A DNA stretch of 39,911 nt. It comes from Cellulomonas massiliensis JC225 (GTDB taxonomy: Bacteria > Actinomycetota > Actinomycetes > Actinomycetales > Cellulomonadaceae). The notes beneath the pieces were generated by a model that was not told the DNA's origin, searched no databases, and worked only from the letters and a program-made list of their open reading frames with translations. The translations under genes and the position numbers were made by a program. How positions within the stretch are numbered: position 1 is the first letter of the stretch; every line of letters starts with the position of its first letter. The stretch lies in the NCBI RefSeq assembly GCF_000312005.1, contig NZ_HE978588.1, forward strand, positions 1,161,437 through 1,201,347, written 5' to 3'. Positions 1-7,689 of this stretch are shown here, one piece after another.

Positions 1-190
1 GCCGGGGCGGCCGTGCCGCGGGGCGCGTGCGCACGAGCCCCCCGACGCCGAGCCCGAGGGCGACCGGCCCGAGGCCGAGCACGCCCGTGACCAGGGACGC
101 GACGGAGACGGGGTCGAGCGGGGGAGCGGCCGGCTGCCAGCCCGGCGCGTGGTACGGCTCGGGGTTGGCGTAGAGGTCGGGCCGGCTCAT
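1..190 (-). CDS. Small membrane protein, DUF4190-like, N-terminus only (cut by window edge)
   Basis: The first 63 residues are visible and the rest lies left of the window. The start is the ATG whose first base is 190. The N-terminus is proline- and tyrosine-rich (NPEPYHAPGWQPAAPPLDP) and is followed by a glycine/leucine/valine hydrophobic stretch (SLVTGVLGLGPVALGLGVGG). This is the usual layout of small actinobacterial DUF4190-type membrane proteins; the assignment rests on layout, not on a diagnostic motif. A TAGCGT -10 box sits 7 bases upstream of the ATG with no ribosome-binding site, so the mRNA is probably leaderless. It lies in the same direction as the NlpC/P60 gene but is separated from it by a strong hairpin. 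Function unknown. Confidence 0.55.
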   Translation of the reverse strand, partial: MSRPDLYANPEPYHAPGWQPAAPPLDPVSVASLVTGVLGLGPVALGLGVGGLVRTRPAARPPR

Positions 191-197
191 GAGGGGA

Positions 198-203
198 ACG
201 CTA
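198..203 (-). promoter_or_regulatory. -10 box TAGCGT of a leaderless start
   Basis: TAGCGT on the minus strand lies 7 bases before the ATG at 190. Transcription would begin at or next to the start codon. No Shine-Dalgarno sequence is present. Confidence 0.45.
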
Positions 204-240
204 ACGCCGCCGCCGACGCACGAGGCGTCGACGGCGGCGT
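204..240 (-). terminator. GC-rich hairpin after the NlpC/P60 gene
   Basis: The arms 204-219 and 225-240 pair over 15 bp with one mismatch (213/231) around a 5-base loop. No T-run follows, as is common for GC-rich actinobacterial terminators. It lies between the stop of the wall hydrolase (271) and the promoter of the next minus-strand gene. Confidence 0.6.
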
Positions 241-270
241 GGCGTGCCGGCGGGTGGGACCCGCGTCCGG

Positions 271-1119
271 TCAGACCGAGACGGCCTTGGAGCTCACCCG
301 GATGAACGTCGGGTTGCTCTGCCAGATCGAGCGGACCTTGATGGACTTGCCCGGACGGGGCGCGTCGATCTGCTTGCCCTTGCCCACGTAGATCGCCACG
401 TGGCCCGGGGTCCAGATGAGGTCGCCCGGCTTGGCGTGCTTGCGGGAGACGACCTTGCCGGCGTGGCGCTGGGCCGACGAGCTGTGCGACAGCGTCTTCA
501 CGCCGGCCTTCTTGTAGACGTAGCGCGTGAAGCCGGAGCAGTCGAAGCCGCGCGGCGTCGTGCCGCCGGTGCGGTACGGCGTGCCCGCGAGGGACTTCGC
601 GATCCGGACGACCTTGGGCGTGCCCGAGACGATGACGAGCTTCGCCTTGCGCTGCGAGGAGGCGACGGTCGAGGTGCCGCGGTACAGCGCCTTGACGTTG
701 TAGCGGCCCACGGGCAGGGAGCCCGGCAGCGTGGTGCGGGCGATGCCGTCGCGGATCGCGACCGCGCGCAGCTTGTGGTGCGTCGCGTTCACGAAGACCT
801 TGCCGCTGCGCACCCGCTTGCCGTGCACGTGCACGACGACCTTCACGCGGACGCGCTTGCCGCCCTTGACGTCCTTGTGCTTGGACAGGGTGATCGACGT
901 CGAGCTGGCGGCCTTGCCGGTCGCGGCCTTCGCGGTCACGGCCGGGACGGTCGCCGCCTGGGCGGCCGCGGGGGCGGCCAGCGGGACGGCGACGGCGATC
1001 GCCAGGCCACCCGCGAGGGCGGTCAGGCGGTGGCGGAGGGGCGAGCGGGGGGTGCGGGTGGTGCTGGTGTCCTCGGGCGCGCTGGAGGCACGACGAAGAC
1101 CGGAGGGGGTGTGCGTCAT
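271..1119 (-). CDS. Secreted NlpC/P60 family cell-wall peptidase
   Basis: This 282-residue protein begins at the ATG at 1119, preceded by GAGGTCGA; longer in-frame starts run back into the structured leader and are unlikely. A twin-basic N-terminus and a hydrophobic, alanine-rich signal segment (about residues 30-58) are followed by an Ig-like beta domain with many Lys/Arg/Val (about 80-165). A C-terminal NlpC/P60 domain ends the protein, with the catalytic Cys194 in FDCSGF and His240 in PGHVAIYVG; the third polar residue is probably Asp252 (IDAPRPG). Members of this family cut the D-Glu-meso-DAP bond, or related bonds, of peptidoglycan stem peptides outside the cell. The protein has no coiled-coil such as RipA carries. 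Its leader holds a candidate c-di-AMP riboswitch, a common regulatory element for actinobacterial wall hydrolases. Confidence 0.88.
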   Translation of the reverse strand: MTHTPSGLRRASSAPEDTSTTRTPRSPLRHRLTALAGGLAIAVAVPLAAPAAAQAATVPAVTAKAATGKAASSTSITLSKHKDVKGGKRVRVKVVVHVHGKRVRSGKVFVNATHHKLRAVAIRDGIARTTLPGSLPVGRYNVKALYRGTSTVASSQRKAKLVIVSGTPKVVRIAKSLAGTPYRTGGTTPRGFDCSGFTRYVYKKAGVKTLSHSSSAQRHAGKVVSRKHAKPGDLIWTPGHVAIYVGKGKQIDAPRPGKSIKVRSIWQSNPTFIRVSSKAVSV

Positions 1120-1131
1120 GGATTCGACCTC

Positions 1132-1323
1132 GACGCCTGCGAGCTGAGCTGTCGGATGCGACCGGGCGCCGCACAGGTCGGTGCGCGCGCCGGTGAGAGG
1201 AGCCCGGTCTCTCACGGGCCTGCTCTGCTGGGCACCCCGAGCGCGGTGGTCCGCGCGGATGGTGGTTCGCCCGTCGCTGCCGTGGTGTTCGGGGGACCCG
1301 GGGCGGCGGCAGCGCTCGGCGTC
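1132..1323 (-). ncRNA. Candidate c-di-AMP (ydaO-type) riboswitch in the NlpC/P60 leader
   Basis: Reading the minus strand, the 3' part at 1155-1132 is CCGACAGCTCAGCTCGCAGG followed by CGTC, nearly identical to the conserved 3' core of ydaO/c-di-AMP aptamers. GACGCC at 1323-1318 pairs with GGCGTC at 1137-1132, closing the element as P1. Inside it, CGCTGCCG...CGGCAGCG forms a perfect 8-bp stem, followed by GGGCGAACCACC (1272-1261), which resembles the conserved GGGGGAACCA box. GGGGTG (1238-1233) matches the start of the second conserved box, but the usual AAT after it is CCC here. In known cases c-di-AMP binding lowers expression. Only 12 bases separate P1 from the ATG, and the GAGG of the ribosome-binding site directly abuts it. 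Confidence 0.78.
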
Positions 1324-1388
1324 CGGCCCGGGGCTCGACCGGGGTAGGGCCGGTTGGAGCGGTTCGACGCTAACCCGGCGCGCGTGAA

Positions 1389-1406
1389 GATCACGATTCG
1401 ATCACG
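1389..1406. promoter_or_regulatory. Tandem GATCACG direct repeat, 11-bp period
   Basis: GATCACG occurs at 1389-1395 and again at 1400-1406, one helical turn apart, overlapping the presumed -35 region of the wall-hydrolase promoter. Direct repeats with this period are typical targets of OmpR-type response regulators. MtrA, which controls wall hydrolases in actinobacteria, binds repeats of a GTCAC/GTAAC-like core. Naming MtrA is an inference. The overlapping CGTGA-AGA-TCACG palindrome (1383-1395) is an alternative reading. Confidence 0.4.
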
Positions 1407-1538
1407 GGGTCTGAGGTGAAAGGGTCGTGAAGATGACCACGCAAACCGGGACAACCCGCGCGAACCGGTCGGACGGACGTCCAGCACCGAGCCGCCGGGC
1501 ACGGTGAACGGCCGCCCCGCGGCGTCGGTGGCGCCCGG

Positions 1539-1544
1539 TAGCGT
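1539..1544 (+). promoter_or_regulatory. -10 box TAGCGT of xth
   Basis: TAGCGT lies 8 bases before the ATG at 1553. No ribosome-binding site is visible, so the transcript would have a leader of zero to a few bases. Confidence 0.4.
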
Positions 1545-1552
1545 CAGGCCCC

Positions 1553-2341
1553 ATGCGGCTCGCGACGTGGAACATCAACTCGATCCGTGCCCGCACCGAC
1601 CGCGCGCTCGCGTTCCTCGAGCGCGCCGACGTCGACGTGCTGGCGCTGCAGGAGACGAAGGTGAAGGACGAGGCGTTCCCGCGGGAGCGGTTCGCCGAGC
1701 TCGGCTACGAGGTCGTCACGTCCGGCTTCAGCCAGTGGAACGGCGTCGCCATCGCCTCGCGCGTAGGCATCGAGGACGTGGAGGTCGGCTTCCCCGGGAT
1801 GCCGACCTGGGGCGACCCGGCAGCGGCCGAGGCCCGGGCGATCGGCGCGACGTGCGGCGGCGTGCGCGTCTGGAGCCTGTACGTCCCGAACGGTCGCGAG
1901 ATCGACGACCCGCACTTCGCCTACAAGCTGCAGTGGCTCGCGGCGCTCCGGGAGGCCGCCGCCGGCTGGCTCGAGGCCGACCCGCAGGCGCAGGTCGCGC
2001 TCGTCGGCGACTGGAACATCGCGCCGCTCGACACCGACGTCTGGGACATGGGCTTCTTCGCCGGTCGCACGCACGTGACGCCCGCCGAGCGCGAGGCGTT
2101 CGCGGCGATCGCCGAGGCCGGGTACACGGAGGTGTCCCGGGTGCACGTGCCGGCCGAGCACACCTACACGTACTGGGACTACCAGCAGCTGCGCTTCCCG
2201 AAGAACATGGGGATGCGGATCGACCTCACGTACGCCAGCCCCGCGCTCGCGGCCCGCGTCACCGGGGTGACGATCGAGCGCAACGAGCGCAAGGGCAAGC
2301 AGCCGTCCGACCACGTGCCGGTGGTGCTCGACATCGCCTGA
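1553..2341 (+). CDS. xth: Exodeoxyribonuclease III (AP endonuclease)
   Basis: This 262-residue enzyme of the endonuclease/exonuclease/phosphatase fold nicks DNA at abasic sites and trims 3' ends in base-excision repair. All catalytic motifs are visible: WNINSIRAR near the N-terminus with Asn7, LQETK with the metal ligand Glu34, SLYVPNG with Tyr110, VGDWNIAP with Asp153 and Asn155, and SDHVPVV with Asp253/His254. Length and motif spacing are those of bacterial Xth. The start is the only ATG before the conserved N-terminal strand. The partner glycosylases Nei and MutY are 7-9 kb downstream. A short hairpin follows the stop. Confidence 0.95.
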   Translation: MRLATWNINSIRARTDRALAFLERADVDVLALQETKVKDEAFPRERFAELGYEVVTSGFSQWNGVAIASRVGIEDVEVGFPGMPTWGDPAAAEARAIGATCGGVRVWSLYVPNGREIDDPHFAYKLQWLAALREAAAGWLEADPQAQVALVGDWNIAPLDTDVWDMGFFAGRTHVTPAEREAFAAIAEAGYTEVSRVHVPAEHTYTYWDYQQLRFPKNMGMRIDLTYASPALAARVTGVTIERNERKGKQPSDHVPVVLDIA

Positions 2342-2378
2342 CGAGCGCCGCCGTCGCCCCACCGGGTGAGGTCGCGGG

Positions 2379-2400
2379 GCGGCCGTTGAGCCGCGGCCGC
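2379..2400 (+). terminator. Short hairpin after xth
   Basis: GCGGCCG (2379-2385) pairs with CGGCCGC (2394-2400) around an 8-base loop. No T-run follows. It also overlaps the presumed -35 box of the next gene, so its role as a terminator is uncertain. Confidence 0.35.
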
Positions 2401-2415
2401 GTGCGGGGGTACGTT
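2386..2415 (+). promoter_or_regulatory. Promoter of the SDR gene
   Basis: TTGAGC (2386-2391) and TACGTT (2410-2415) are separated by 18 bases. The expected start of transcription is near 2422, inside the inverted repeat at 2413-2437. Confidence 0.5.
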
Positions 2416-2437
2416 CCGTCCAGCATCCGGACGAAAC
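2413..2437. promoter_or_regulatory. 25-bp inverted repeat, candidate repressor site (copy 1)
   Basis: GTTCCGTCC-N7-GGACGAAAC is an inverted repeat with one mismatch between arms. It begins within the -10 box and covers the start of transcription, where a bound protein would block RNA polymerase. Nearly the same element, with the same 7-base spacer and the same CATCC in it, lies in front of the GH16 glucanase at 11528-11552. Confidence 0.6.
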
Positions 2438-2456
2438 GGACAGAAGGGACCTCGCC

Positions 2457-3209
2457 GTGGACGGACCTCTGGCGGGACGCCGCGCACTCGTGACGGGCGG
2501 CGCCGCCGGCATCGGCGGGGCAATCGCCGTCGCGCTGGCGCGTGCCGGCGCCGACGTCGGCCTCACGTACCTCACGCACGACCCCGCCAAGGTGGTCGCC
2601 CAGATCGAGGAGGCGGGCCGGCGGGCCGCGCCCCGCCAGCTCGACGCGCGGCGCTCGTGGGAGGTCGACGAGGCGGTCGCCGGGGTGGCGGACGAGCTCG
2701 GCGGCCTGGACGTCCTCGTCAACAACGTCGGAGGGCTGGTCCAGCGGCGCGCGTTCGCGGCGACGGACGACGCGGCGCTGCACCGCGTGCTGGACGTCAA
2801 CCTCGCGTCCGCCCTGTACACCAGCCGGTCGGCGCTGCGGTTCCTGCCGGACGGCGGCCGCATCGTCTCCGTCGGCGCGCAGGCGGGCCGCGGCGGCGGC
2901 GGCACCGGGTCGGTGGTCTACGCGACCGCGAAGGCGGCGCTCGAGGGCTTCACGCGTGCGCTGGCCCGCGAGCTCGGCCCGCGGGCGATCACGGTCAACC
3001 TCGTCGCGCCGGGCTTCGTCGCCGGCACGCCGATGCACGCCGAGCACACGCCCGACGCCGCGCAGCGCGCCGCCGTCGCGACCACCGTGCTGGGCGCGCC
3101 CGGCACGCCGGAGGACGTCGCCGCCGCCGTCGTCTACCTCGCGTCGCCGGGCGCCCGGTACGTGACGGGCACCGTACTCGACGTCAACGGCGGCGCGCGC
3201 TTCTCCTGA
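2457..3209 (+). CDS. SDR-family NAD(P)-dependent oxidoreductase
   Basis: This 250-residue classical short-chain dehydrogenase starts at GTG 2457, seven bases after an AGAAGGG ribosome-binding site. The cofactor motif TGGAAGIG (residues 13-20) is followed by NNVGG (89-93), catalytic Ser138 and the YATAK motif with Tyr155 and Lys159. The C-terminus ends in the usual YVTGTVLDVNGG segment. Family members reduce or oxidise hydroxyl/keto groups of sugars, fatty acyl chains or steroids; the substrate cannot be read from sequence. The shared operator with a secreted beta-glucanase hints at carbohydrate-linked control. FabG-type 3-oxoacyl reductase is an alternative label, but no fatty-acid genes are nearby. 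Confidence 0.88.
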   Translation: MDGPLAGRRALVTGGAAGIGGAIAVALARAGADVGLTYLTHDPAKVVAQIEEAGRRAAPRQLDARRSWEVDEAVAGVADELGGLDVLVNNVGGLVQRRAFAATDDAALHRVLDVNLASALYTSRSALRFLPDGGRIVSVGAQAGRGGGGTGSVVYATAKAALEGFTRALARELGPRAITVNLVAPGFVAGTPMHAEHTPDAAQRAAVATTVLGAPGTPEDVAAAVVYLASPGARYVTGTVLDVNGGARFS

Positions 3210-3264
3210 CCCGTCGCACCCGTCGCACCCGTCGTACCCGCCGCGCCCCCTGCACCCGCCGCAC

Positions 3265-3313
3265 GCACGGCGGAGGGCCGGGCGCCTCCCCGCGGCCCGG
3301 CCCTCCGTCGTGC
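3265..3313. terminator. Bidirectional hairpin between SDR gene and glpK
   Basis: Arms 3265-3282 and 3296-3313 pair over 18 bp with a single G-U wobble around a 13-base loop. It lies between two convergent genes and can end transcription from both sides. The preceding 3210-3245 is a short tandem array of a CCCGTCGCA-like 9-mer (about four copies). Confidence 0.8.
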
Positions 3314-3407
3314 TCGGCCGCCGGCTCTCCCCTGCCGGCAGCCCTCCCCCCGCGCGGACGGCCCCGGCGTGCCCCGGGACCGTCCGTCGTCGGCTCGGCT
3401 GACGTGG

Positions 3408-4931
3408 TCAGCTCACGTCGTCGTCGACCCAGTCGAACGTCTTCGTGACGGCCTTCTTCCACAGCCGGTACTGGCGCTCGCGCTCGCCCTGCTCCATGGA
3501 CGGCGTCCAGCGCTTGTCCTCGGCCCAGTTGTCGATGACGTCCTGCTCGCCGCTCCAGTAGCCCACCGCGATGCCCGCGGCGTAGGCAGCGCCCAGGGCG
3601 GTCGTCTCGGCCACCTTCGGCCGGACGACGTCCACGCCGAGGATGTCGGCCTGGAACTGCATGAGCAGCTCGTCCTGGACCATGCCGCCGTCGACCTTGA
3701 GCTCGGTGAGGTCGACCCCGGAGTCGGCGTTCATGGCGTCGAGCACCTCGCGGGTCTGGAAGGCCGTGGCCTCCAGCGCGGCCCGCGCGATGTGCGCCTT
3801 GTTGACGTACCGCGTGAGCCCGACGAGCGCGCCGCGCGCGTCCGAGCGCCAGTACGGCGCGAACAGGCCGGAGAACGCCGGGACGAAGTAGGCGCCGCCG
3901 TTGTCGTCGACCGTCTTCGCGAGCTCCTCGATCTCCGGGGCGGACGAGATGATCCCGAGGTTGTCGCGCAGCCACTGCACCAGCGAGCCGGTCACCGCGA
4001 TCGACCCCTCGAGCGCGTAGACCGCGTCCTGGTCGCCGATCTTGTAGCAGAGCGTCGTCAGCAGCCCGTTCTTCGACGGCACGATCTCGGTGCCGGTGTT
4101 GAGCAGCATGAAGTTGCCGGTGCCGTACGTGTTCTTGGCGTGCCCCACCTCGAAGCACGCCTGGCCGAACGTCGCGGCCTGCTGGTCGCCGAGGATGCCG
4201 GCGATCGGGACGCCGGGCACCATGCCGCCCTCGCGCCCGTGGCCGTAGACCTCGGACGACGAGCGGATCTCGGGCAGCATCGAGACGGGGATGCCCATCT
4301 CGCCGGCGATCTCCTCGTTCCACGTGAGCGTGTCGAGGTTCATGAGCATCGTGCGCGACGCGTTGGTGACGTCGGTGACGTGCACGCCCCCGTCGACGCC
4401 GCCCGTCATGTTCCACAGCACCCACGAGTCGGTGTTGCCGAACGCGAGGTCGCCGCGCTCGGCCGCCTCGCGCGCGCCGTCGACGTTGTCGAGGATCCAG
4501 CGGATCTTCGGGCCGGAGAAGTAGGTCGCCAGCGGGAGGCCGACCTTGCTCTTGTACCGGTCCGCGCCGCCGCCGAGCGCGCCCAGCTCGTCGGCGATCT
4601 TCTGCGTGCGGGTGTCCTGCCAGACGATCGCGTTGTAGACGGGCTTGCCGGTCGTGCGGTCCCAGACGACGGCGGTCTCGCGCTGGTTGGTGATGCCGAC
4701 CGCGGCGATGTCCCGGTGGCTGAGGTTGGCGCGGGTGAGCGCGAGGCCGACGACCTCCCGCACGTTCGTCCAGATCTCCTCCGGGTCGTGCTCGACCCAG
4801 CCGGCGCGGGGGAAGATCTGCTGGTGCTCGAGCTGGCCGACCGAGACGATCTGGCCGCCGTGGTCGAAGACGATCGCGCGCGAGCTCGTGGTGCCCTGGT
4901 CGATGGCGAGGACGTACTTGCTGTCGGGCAT
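3408..4931 (-). CDS. glpK: Glycerol kinase
   Basis: This 507-residue FGGY-family kinase converts glycerol and ATP to glycerol-3-phosphate, the committed step of glycerol use. The phosphate-binding DQGTTSSR (residues 11-18), the glycerol-kinase signature [17 protein letters not shown] and the C-terminal FGGY motifs ([35 protein letters not shown]) are all intact, and the length is that of the family. The start ATG at 4931 follows GGAGGAAG. It is the last gene of glpD-glpF-glpK, 83 bases after glpF, and is followed by a strong terminator hairpin. Confidence 0.97.
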   Translation of the reverse strand: MPDSKYVLAIDQGTTSSRAIVFDHGGQIVSVGQLEHQQIFPRAGWVEHDPEEIWTNVREVVGLALTRANLSHRDIAAVGITNQRETAVVWDRTTGKPVYNAIVWQDTRTQKIADELGALGGGADRYKSKVGLPLATYFSGPKIRWILDNVDGAREAAERGDLAFGNTDSWVLWNMTGGVDGGVHVTDVTNASRTMLMNLDTLTWNEEIAGEMGIPVSMLPEIRSSSEVYGHGREGGMVPGVPIAGILGDQQAATFGQACFEVGHAKNTYGTGNFMLLNTGTEIVPSKNGLLTTLCYKIGDQDAVYALEGSIAVTGSLVQWLRDNLGIISSAPEIEELAKTVDDNGGAYFVPAFSGLFAPYWRSDARGALVGLTRYVNKAHIARAALEATAFQTREVLDAMNADSGVDLTELKVDGGMVQDELLMQFQADILGVDVVRPKVAETTALGAAYAAGIAVGYWSGEQDVIDNWAEDKRWTPSMEQGERERQYRLWKKAVTKTFDWVDDDVS

Positions 4932-5014
4932 GGTTCTGCTTCCTCCGGGAGGGTCGTGTTCAGGGGTGGGGCACCGGGCCGGCCGCGCACCGTCGCGCGG
5001 CCGGCCGGGCGCCG

Positions 5015-5779
5015 TCAGAGGATGTAGGCGTTCGCGAGCAGGCCGGCGAGCACGCCACCGACGATCGGGCCGAACACCGGCACCCAGGAGTACGCCCAGT
5101 CGCTCGAGCCCTTGCCCGGGATCGGCAGGACGGCGTGCGCGATGCGCGGGCCCAGGTCACGGGCCGGGTTGATGGCGTAGCCCGTCGGACCACCGAGGCT
5201 CGCGCCGATGCCGACGACGAGCAGCGCGACCGCGAGGGGGCCGAGGCCGCTGGGCGTCTTGCCGAACGCGATGACGATGAAGACGAGGACGAACGTCGCG
5301 ATCGCCTCCGTGACGAAGTTCCACGCGTACGACCGCAGCTCCGGGCCGGTGGAGAACACGGCCAACTTGATGCCGGGCTCCGCCTCCTGGTCGAAGTGCT
5401 TCTTGTACGCGAGCCACGCCAGCACGGCTCCGAGGAACGCGCCGATGAGCTGGGCGATGATGTACCAGACGGCGTTCATGACGGTCGGGAGGATGCTCAG
5501 GGTCACCTGTCCCTCGGGGCCCGTCACCTGGTAGAACGGCTGGTCCGCCGTGAGCAGGCCGATCGTCACCGCGGGGTTGAGGTGCGCGCCGGACTTGAAC
5601 GCGACGTACACGCCGGCGAAGACCGCGAGGCCCCATCCGAAGTTGATGAGGAGCCAGCCGCCGCCGTTCCCCTTCGTCTTCGGCAGGATCACGTTGGCCA
5701 CCACACCGGCACCGAGAAGCAGCAGCATCGCGGTGCCCAAGATCTCCGACCAGAACGCGTGTTGCATCACTGTGTCCAC
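5015..5779 (-). CDS. glpF: Glycerol facilitator (MIP/aquaporin family channel)
   Basis: A six-helix inner-membrane channel of 254 residues that lets glycerol diffuse in. Both pore half-helix motifs are present: NPA at 68-70 and NPARD at 204-208. The Asp after the second NPA box separates glyceroporins from strict water channels. The start is taken as GTG 5779, seven bases after AAGGG; an in-frame ATG at 5767 is possible but has no ribosome-binding site. It lies between glpD and glpK in a one-direction operon, so imported glycerol is trapped at once by the kinase. Confidence 0.95.
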   Translation of the reverse strand: MDTVMQHAFWSEILGTAMLLLLGAGVVANVILPKTKGNGGGWLLINFGWGLAVFAGVYVAFKSGAHLNPAVTIGLLTADQPFYQVTGPEGQVTLSILPTVMNAVWYIIAQLIGAFLGAVLAWLAYKKHFDQEAEPGIKLAVFSTGPELRSYAWNFVTEAIATFVLVFIVIAFGKTPSGLGPLAVALLVVGIGASLGGPTGYAINPARDLGPRIAHAVLPIPGKGSSDWAYSWVPVFGPIVGGVLAGLLANAYIL

Positions 5780-5816
5780 GGCCTATCCCTTCTACGGACT
5801 TCGTTGTCTCGAGTGC

Positions 5817-5867
5817 CCCCGCCGTCGTGGCGGGGAGTCGGGGGACGCCGGAGCCCCTGGCGGCGTC
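5817..5867 (-). terminator. Two small hairpins between glpD and glpF
   Basis: CCCCGCC/GGCGGGG (5817-5835) and GACGCCG/CGGCGTC (5844-5867) are adjacent 7-bp stems in the 98-base gap. They may process or partly end the glpD message; no T-run is present. Whether they reduce transcription cannot be judged from sequence. Confidence 0.3.
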
Positions 5868-5877
5868 GGTGGGCAGG

Positions 5878-7689
5878 TCAGGTGCCCGCGGGTCCGGAGG
5901 CCCCCTTCCCGTACGGCGAGCCGGGCTTGGTGCCGGCTCCGACCGGGTGGTCGAGCGGGAGCATCGGGGCGAGGTCGTCCGCCTGCAGGCGCACGCGCTC
6001 GGCCGCGGAGTCGTCGGTCTCCCGGGCCGCGGCGTCCTCGGCCTCGGCGCGCGAGCGGTAGGCGGCGATCTCGCGGGCGCGGGTCTCCGCGTCCCAGCCG
6101 AGCACCGGCGCGACGAGGTCCGCGATCTCCTCCAGCGCGCCGACGCCCTTGTCGGGCTGCTCGTAGTTGAGGCGCGTCCGGTGCATGAGCACGTCGTCGA
6201 GGTGCAGCGCGCCCTCGTGGCTCGCGGCGTAGACGATCTCCGCACCGATGTACGCCGGCGCGTTCGCCAGCGGCTCGCCGAGCGACGGGTCGGCGTCGAC
6301 CATCTCCAGCAGCTCGCCGATGAGCGACCCGTAGCGGTGCAGCAGGTGGTCCATGCGGCCGCGGTCCCAGCCGTACTGCTGGGCGATGTGCTTCGCGCGG
6401 CGCTGGAACACCGCCAGCCCCTCGGCGCCGACGAGCGGCAGGTCGTGCGTGAGGCTCGGCTGCGTCGTCGCGCGGGAGCCGATCGCGAAGTCCACGGCGT
6501 CCTTCGCCATCACGCGGTAGGTCGTGAGCTTGCCGCCGGCGATGACGGTGAGGCCGGGCGTCGGCGACGCGACCGTGTGCTCGCGCGACACCTTCGCGGA
6601 CGAGGTGCCCTCCTTGACGTCGGGCTGCAGCAGCGGCCGCAGGCCCGCCCACGTGCCGATGACGTCCTCGCGGGTGATCGGCCGCGACAGCACCGTGTTT
6701 GCGTGCTCGATCACGTAGTCGATGTCCGCGCTCGTCGCGACGGGGTGGACGAGGTCCTGCTCCCACGGGGTGTCGGTCGTGCCGATCACCCAGTAGCGGC
6801 TCCACGGGATGATGAACAGCACGGACTTCTCGGTCTGCAGGATCAGGCCGGTGTCCCCCGCGATGCGGTGCCGCGGGACCACGATGTGGATCCCCTTGCT
6901 GGCGAGCACCTTGAGGCCGCCCTCGGAGCCGGCCAGCGACTCCGTCTGCTCGGTCCAGACGCCGGTGGCGTTGATGACGTGCCGGGCGCGGACGTCGATG
7001 CGCTCGCCGGTCTCGAGGTCGACGACCTCGGCGCCCGTCACCGCGCCGCCGCTCGTCGTCGTCATCGTGAGCACCTGCGTGCGGCTCGCGGCGTGCGCGC
7101 CGTAGCTGACGGCCGTGCGGACGAGCGTCTCGACGAGGCGCGCGTCGTCCACGCTGGCGTCCCAGTACCGGACCGCACCGACGGCCGCGTCGTGCCGCAG
7201 GTCGGGGAACAGCCGCTCCATGCCCTTGCGGGACAGGTGCTGGTGCCACGGCATCGCGCGCTTGGAGCCGGTGACCGAGGCGAGCGTGTCGTACAGGGCC
7301 ACGCCCGCGCCGACGTACGCCCGCTCCCACCAGGCGTTCTCCAGCGGGTAGAGGAAGCTGACCGGCTTGACGAGGTGGGGGGCGAGCCGGTTGATCAGCA
7401 GGTCGCGCTCGGTGAGAGCCTCCCGGACGAGGTGGAAGTCCAGCATCTGCAGGTAGCGCAGGCCGCCGTGGACGAGCTTGCTCGAGCGGCTCGACGTGCC
7501 GCTGGCCCAGTCCTGCGCCTCGACGACCGCGGTCGACAGGCCGCGCGTGACGGCGTCGAGCGCGATGCCCGCGCCGGTGACGCCGCCACCGATCACCAGC
7601 ACGTCGAGCTCGTTGCCCCGCTCCGCGCTGGCACGCATCGCGTCGAGCGCCGAGCTGCGGGCCTGCACCGTCAGTGGGGCGGTCCTCAT
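5878..7689 (-). CDS. glpD: Glycerol-3-phosphate dehydrogenase, FAD-dependent (aerobic)
   Basis: This roughly 600-residue flavoprotein oxidises glycerol-3-phosphate to dihydroxyacetone phosphate at the membrane and passes electrons to quinone. The N-terminal FAD fold shows VIGGGVTGAGIALD (about 32-45), and the GlpD signature SGTSSRSSKLVHGGLRYL follows at 63-80. A C-terminal DAO_C-type helical domain follows; the extreme C-terminus is acidic, then Gly/Pro-rich. ATG 7689 lies nine bases after AGGAGG and is preferred; GTG 7695 is only three bases from it. It is the first gene of the glycerol operon and diverges from a SorC-type regulator over a 228-bp region. Confidence 0.96.
   Translation of the reverse strand: MRTAPLTVQARSSALDAMRASAERGNELDVLVIGGGVTGAGIALDAVTRGLSTAVVEAQDWASGTSSRSSKLVHGGLRYLQMLDFHLVREALTERDLLINRLAPHLVKPVSFLYPLENAWWERAYVGAGVALYDTLASVTGSKRAMPWHQHLSRKGMERLFPDLRHDAAVGAVRYWDASVDDARLVETLVRTAVSYGAHAASRTQVLTMTTTSGGAVTGAEVVDLETGERIDVRARHVINATGVWTEQTESLAGSEGGLKVLASKGIHIVVPRHRIAGDTGLILQTEKSVLFIIPWSRYWVIGTTDTPWEQDLVHPVATSADIDYVIEHANTVLSRPITREDVIGTWAGLRPLLQPDVKEGTSSAKVSREHTVASPTPGLTVIAGGKLTTYRVMAKDAVDFAIGSRATTQPSLTHDLPLVGAEGLAVFQRRAKHIAQQYGWDRGRMDHLLHRYGSLIGELLEMVDADPSLGEPLANAPAYIGAEIVYAASHEGALHLDDVLMHRTRLNYEQPDKGVGALEEIADLVAPVLGWDAETRAREIAAYRSRAEAEDAAARETDDSAAERVRLQADDLAPMLPLDHPVGAGTKPGSPYGKGASGPAGT

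Larger units (their letters stand above)
1324..1552. promoter_or_regulatory. Divergent promoter region between the wall hydrolase and xth
   Basis: No gene is seen here. On the minus strand TAGCGT at 1372-1367 is a plausible -10 box for the hydrolase; transcription from it would begin some 35 bases before the riboswitch. Its -35 position falls inside the direct repeat at 1389-1406. On the plus strand TAGCGT at 1539-1544 lies 8 bases before the xth ATG. The stretch 1410-1530 contains no further structure that I can support. Confidence 0.5.

Noticed and set aside
1383..1395. CGTGA-AGA-TCACG as a CRP/GlxR site at the wall-hydrolase promoter
   Set aside because: The spacer is 3 bases; CRP-type sites need 6. 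The direct-repeat reading explains the same bases better.
3210..3245. Tandem CCCGTCGCA 9-mers after the SDR gene, possibly a repeat element or an extension of the SDR frame
   Set aside because: Only about four imperfect copies, and the SDR ends at the family's normal C-terminus. This is probably slippage in a non-coding gap.
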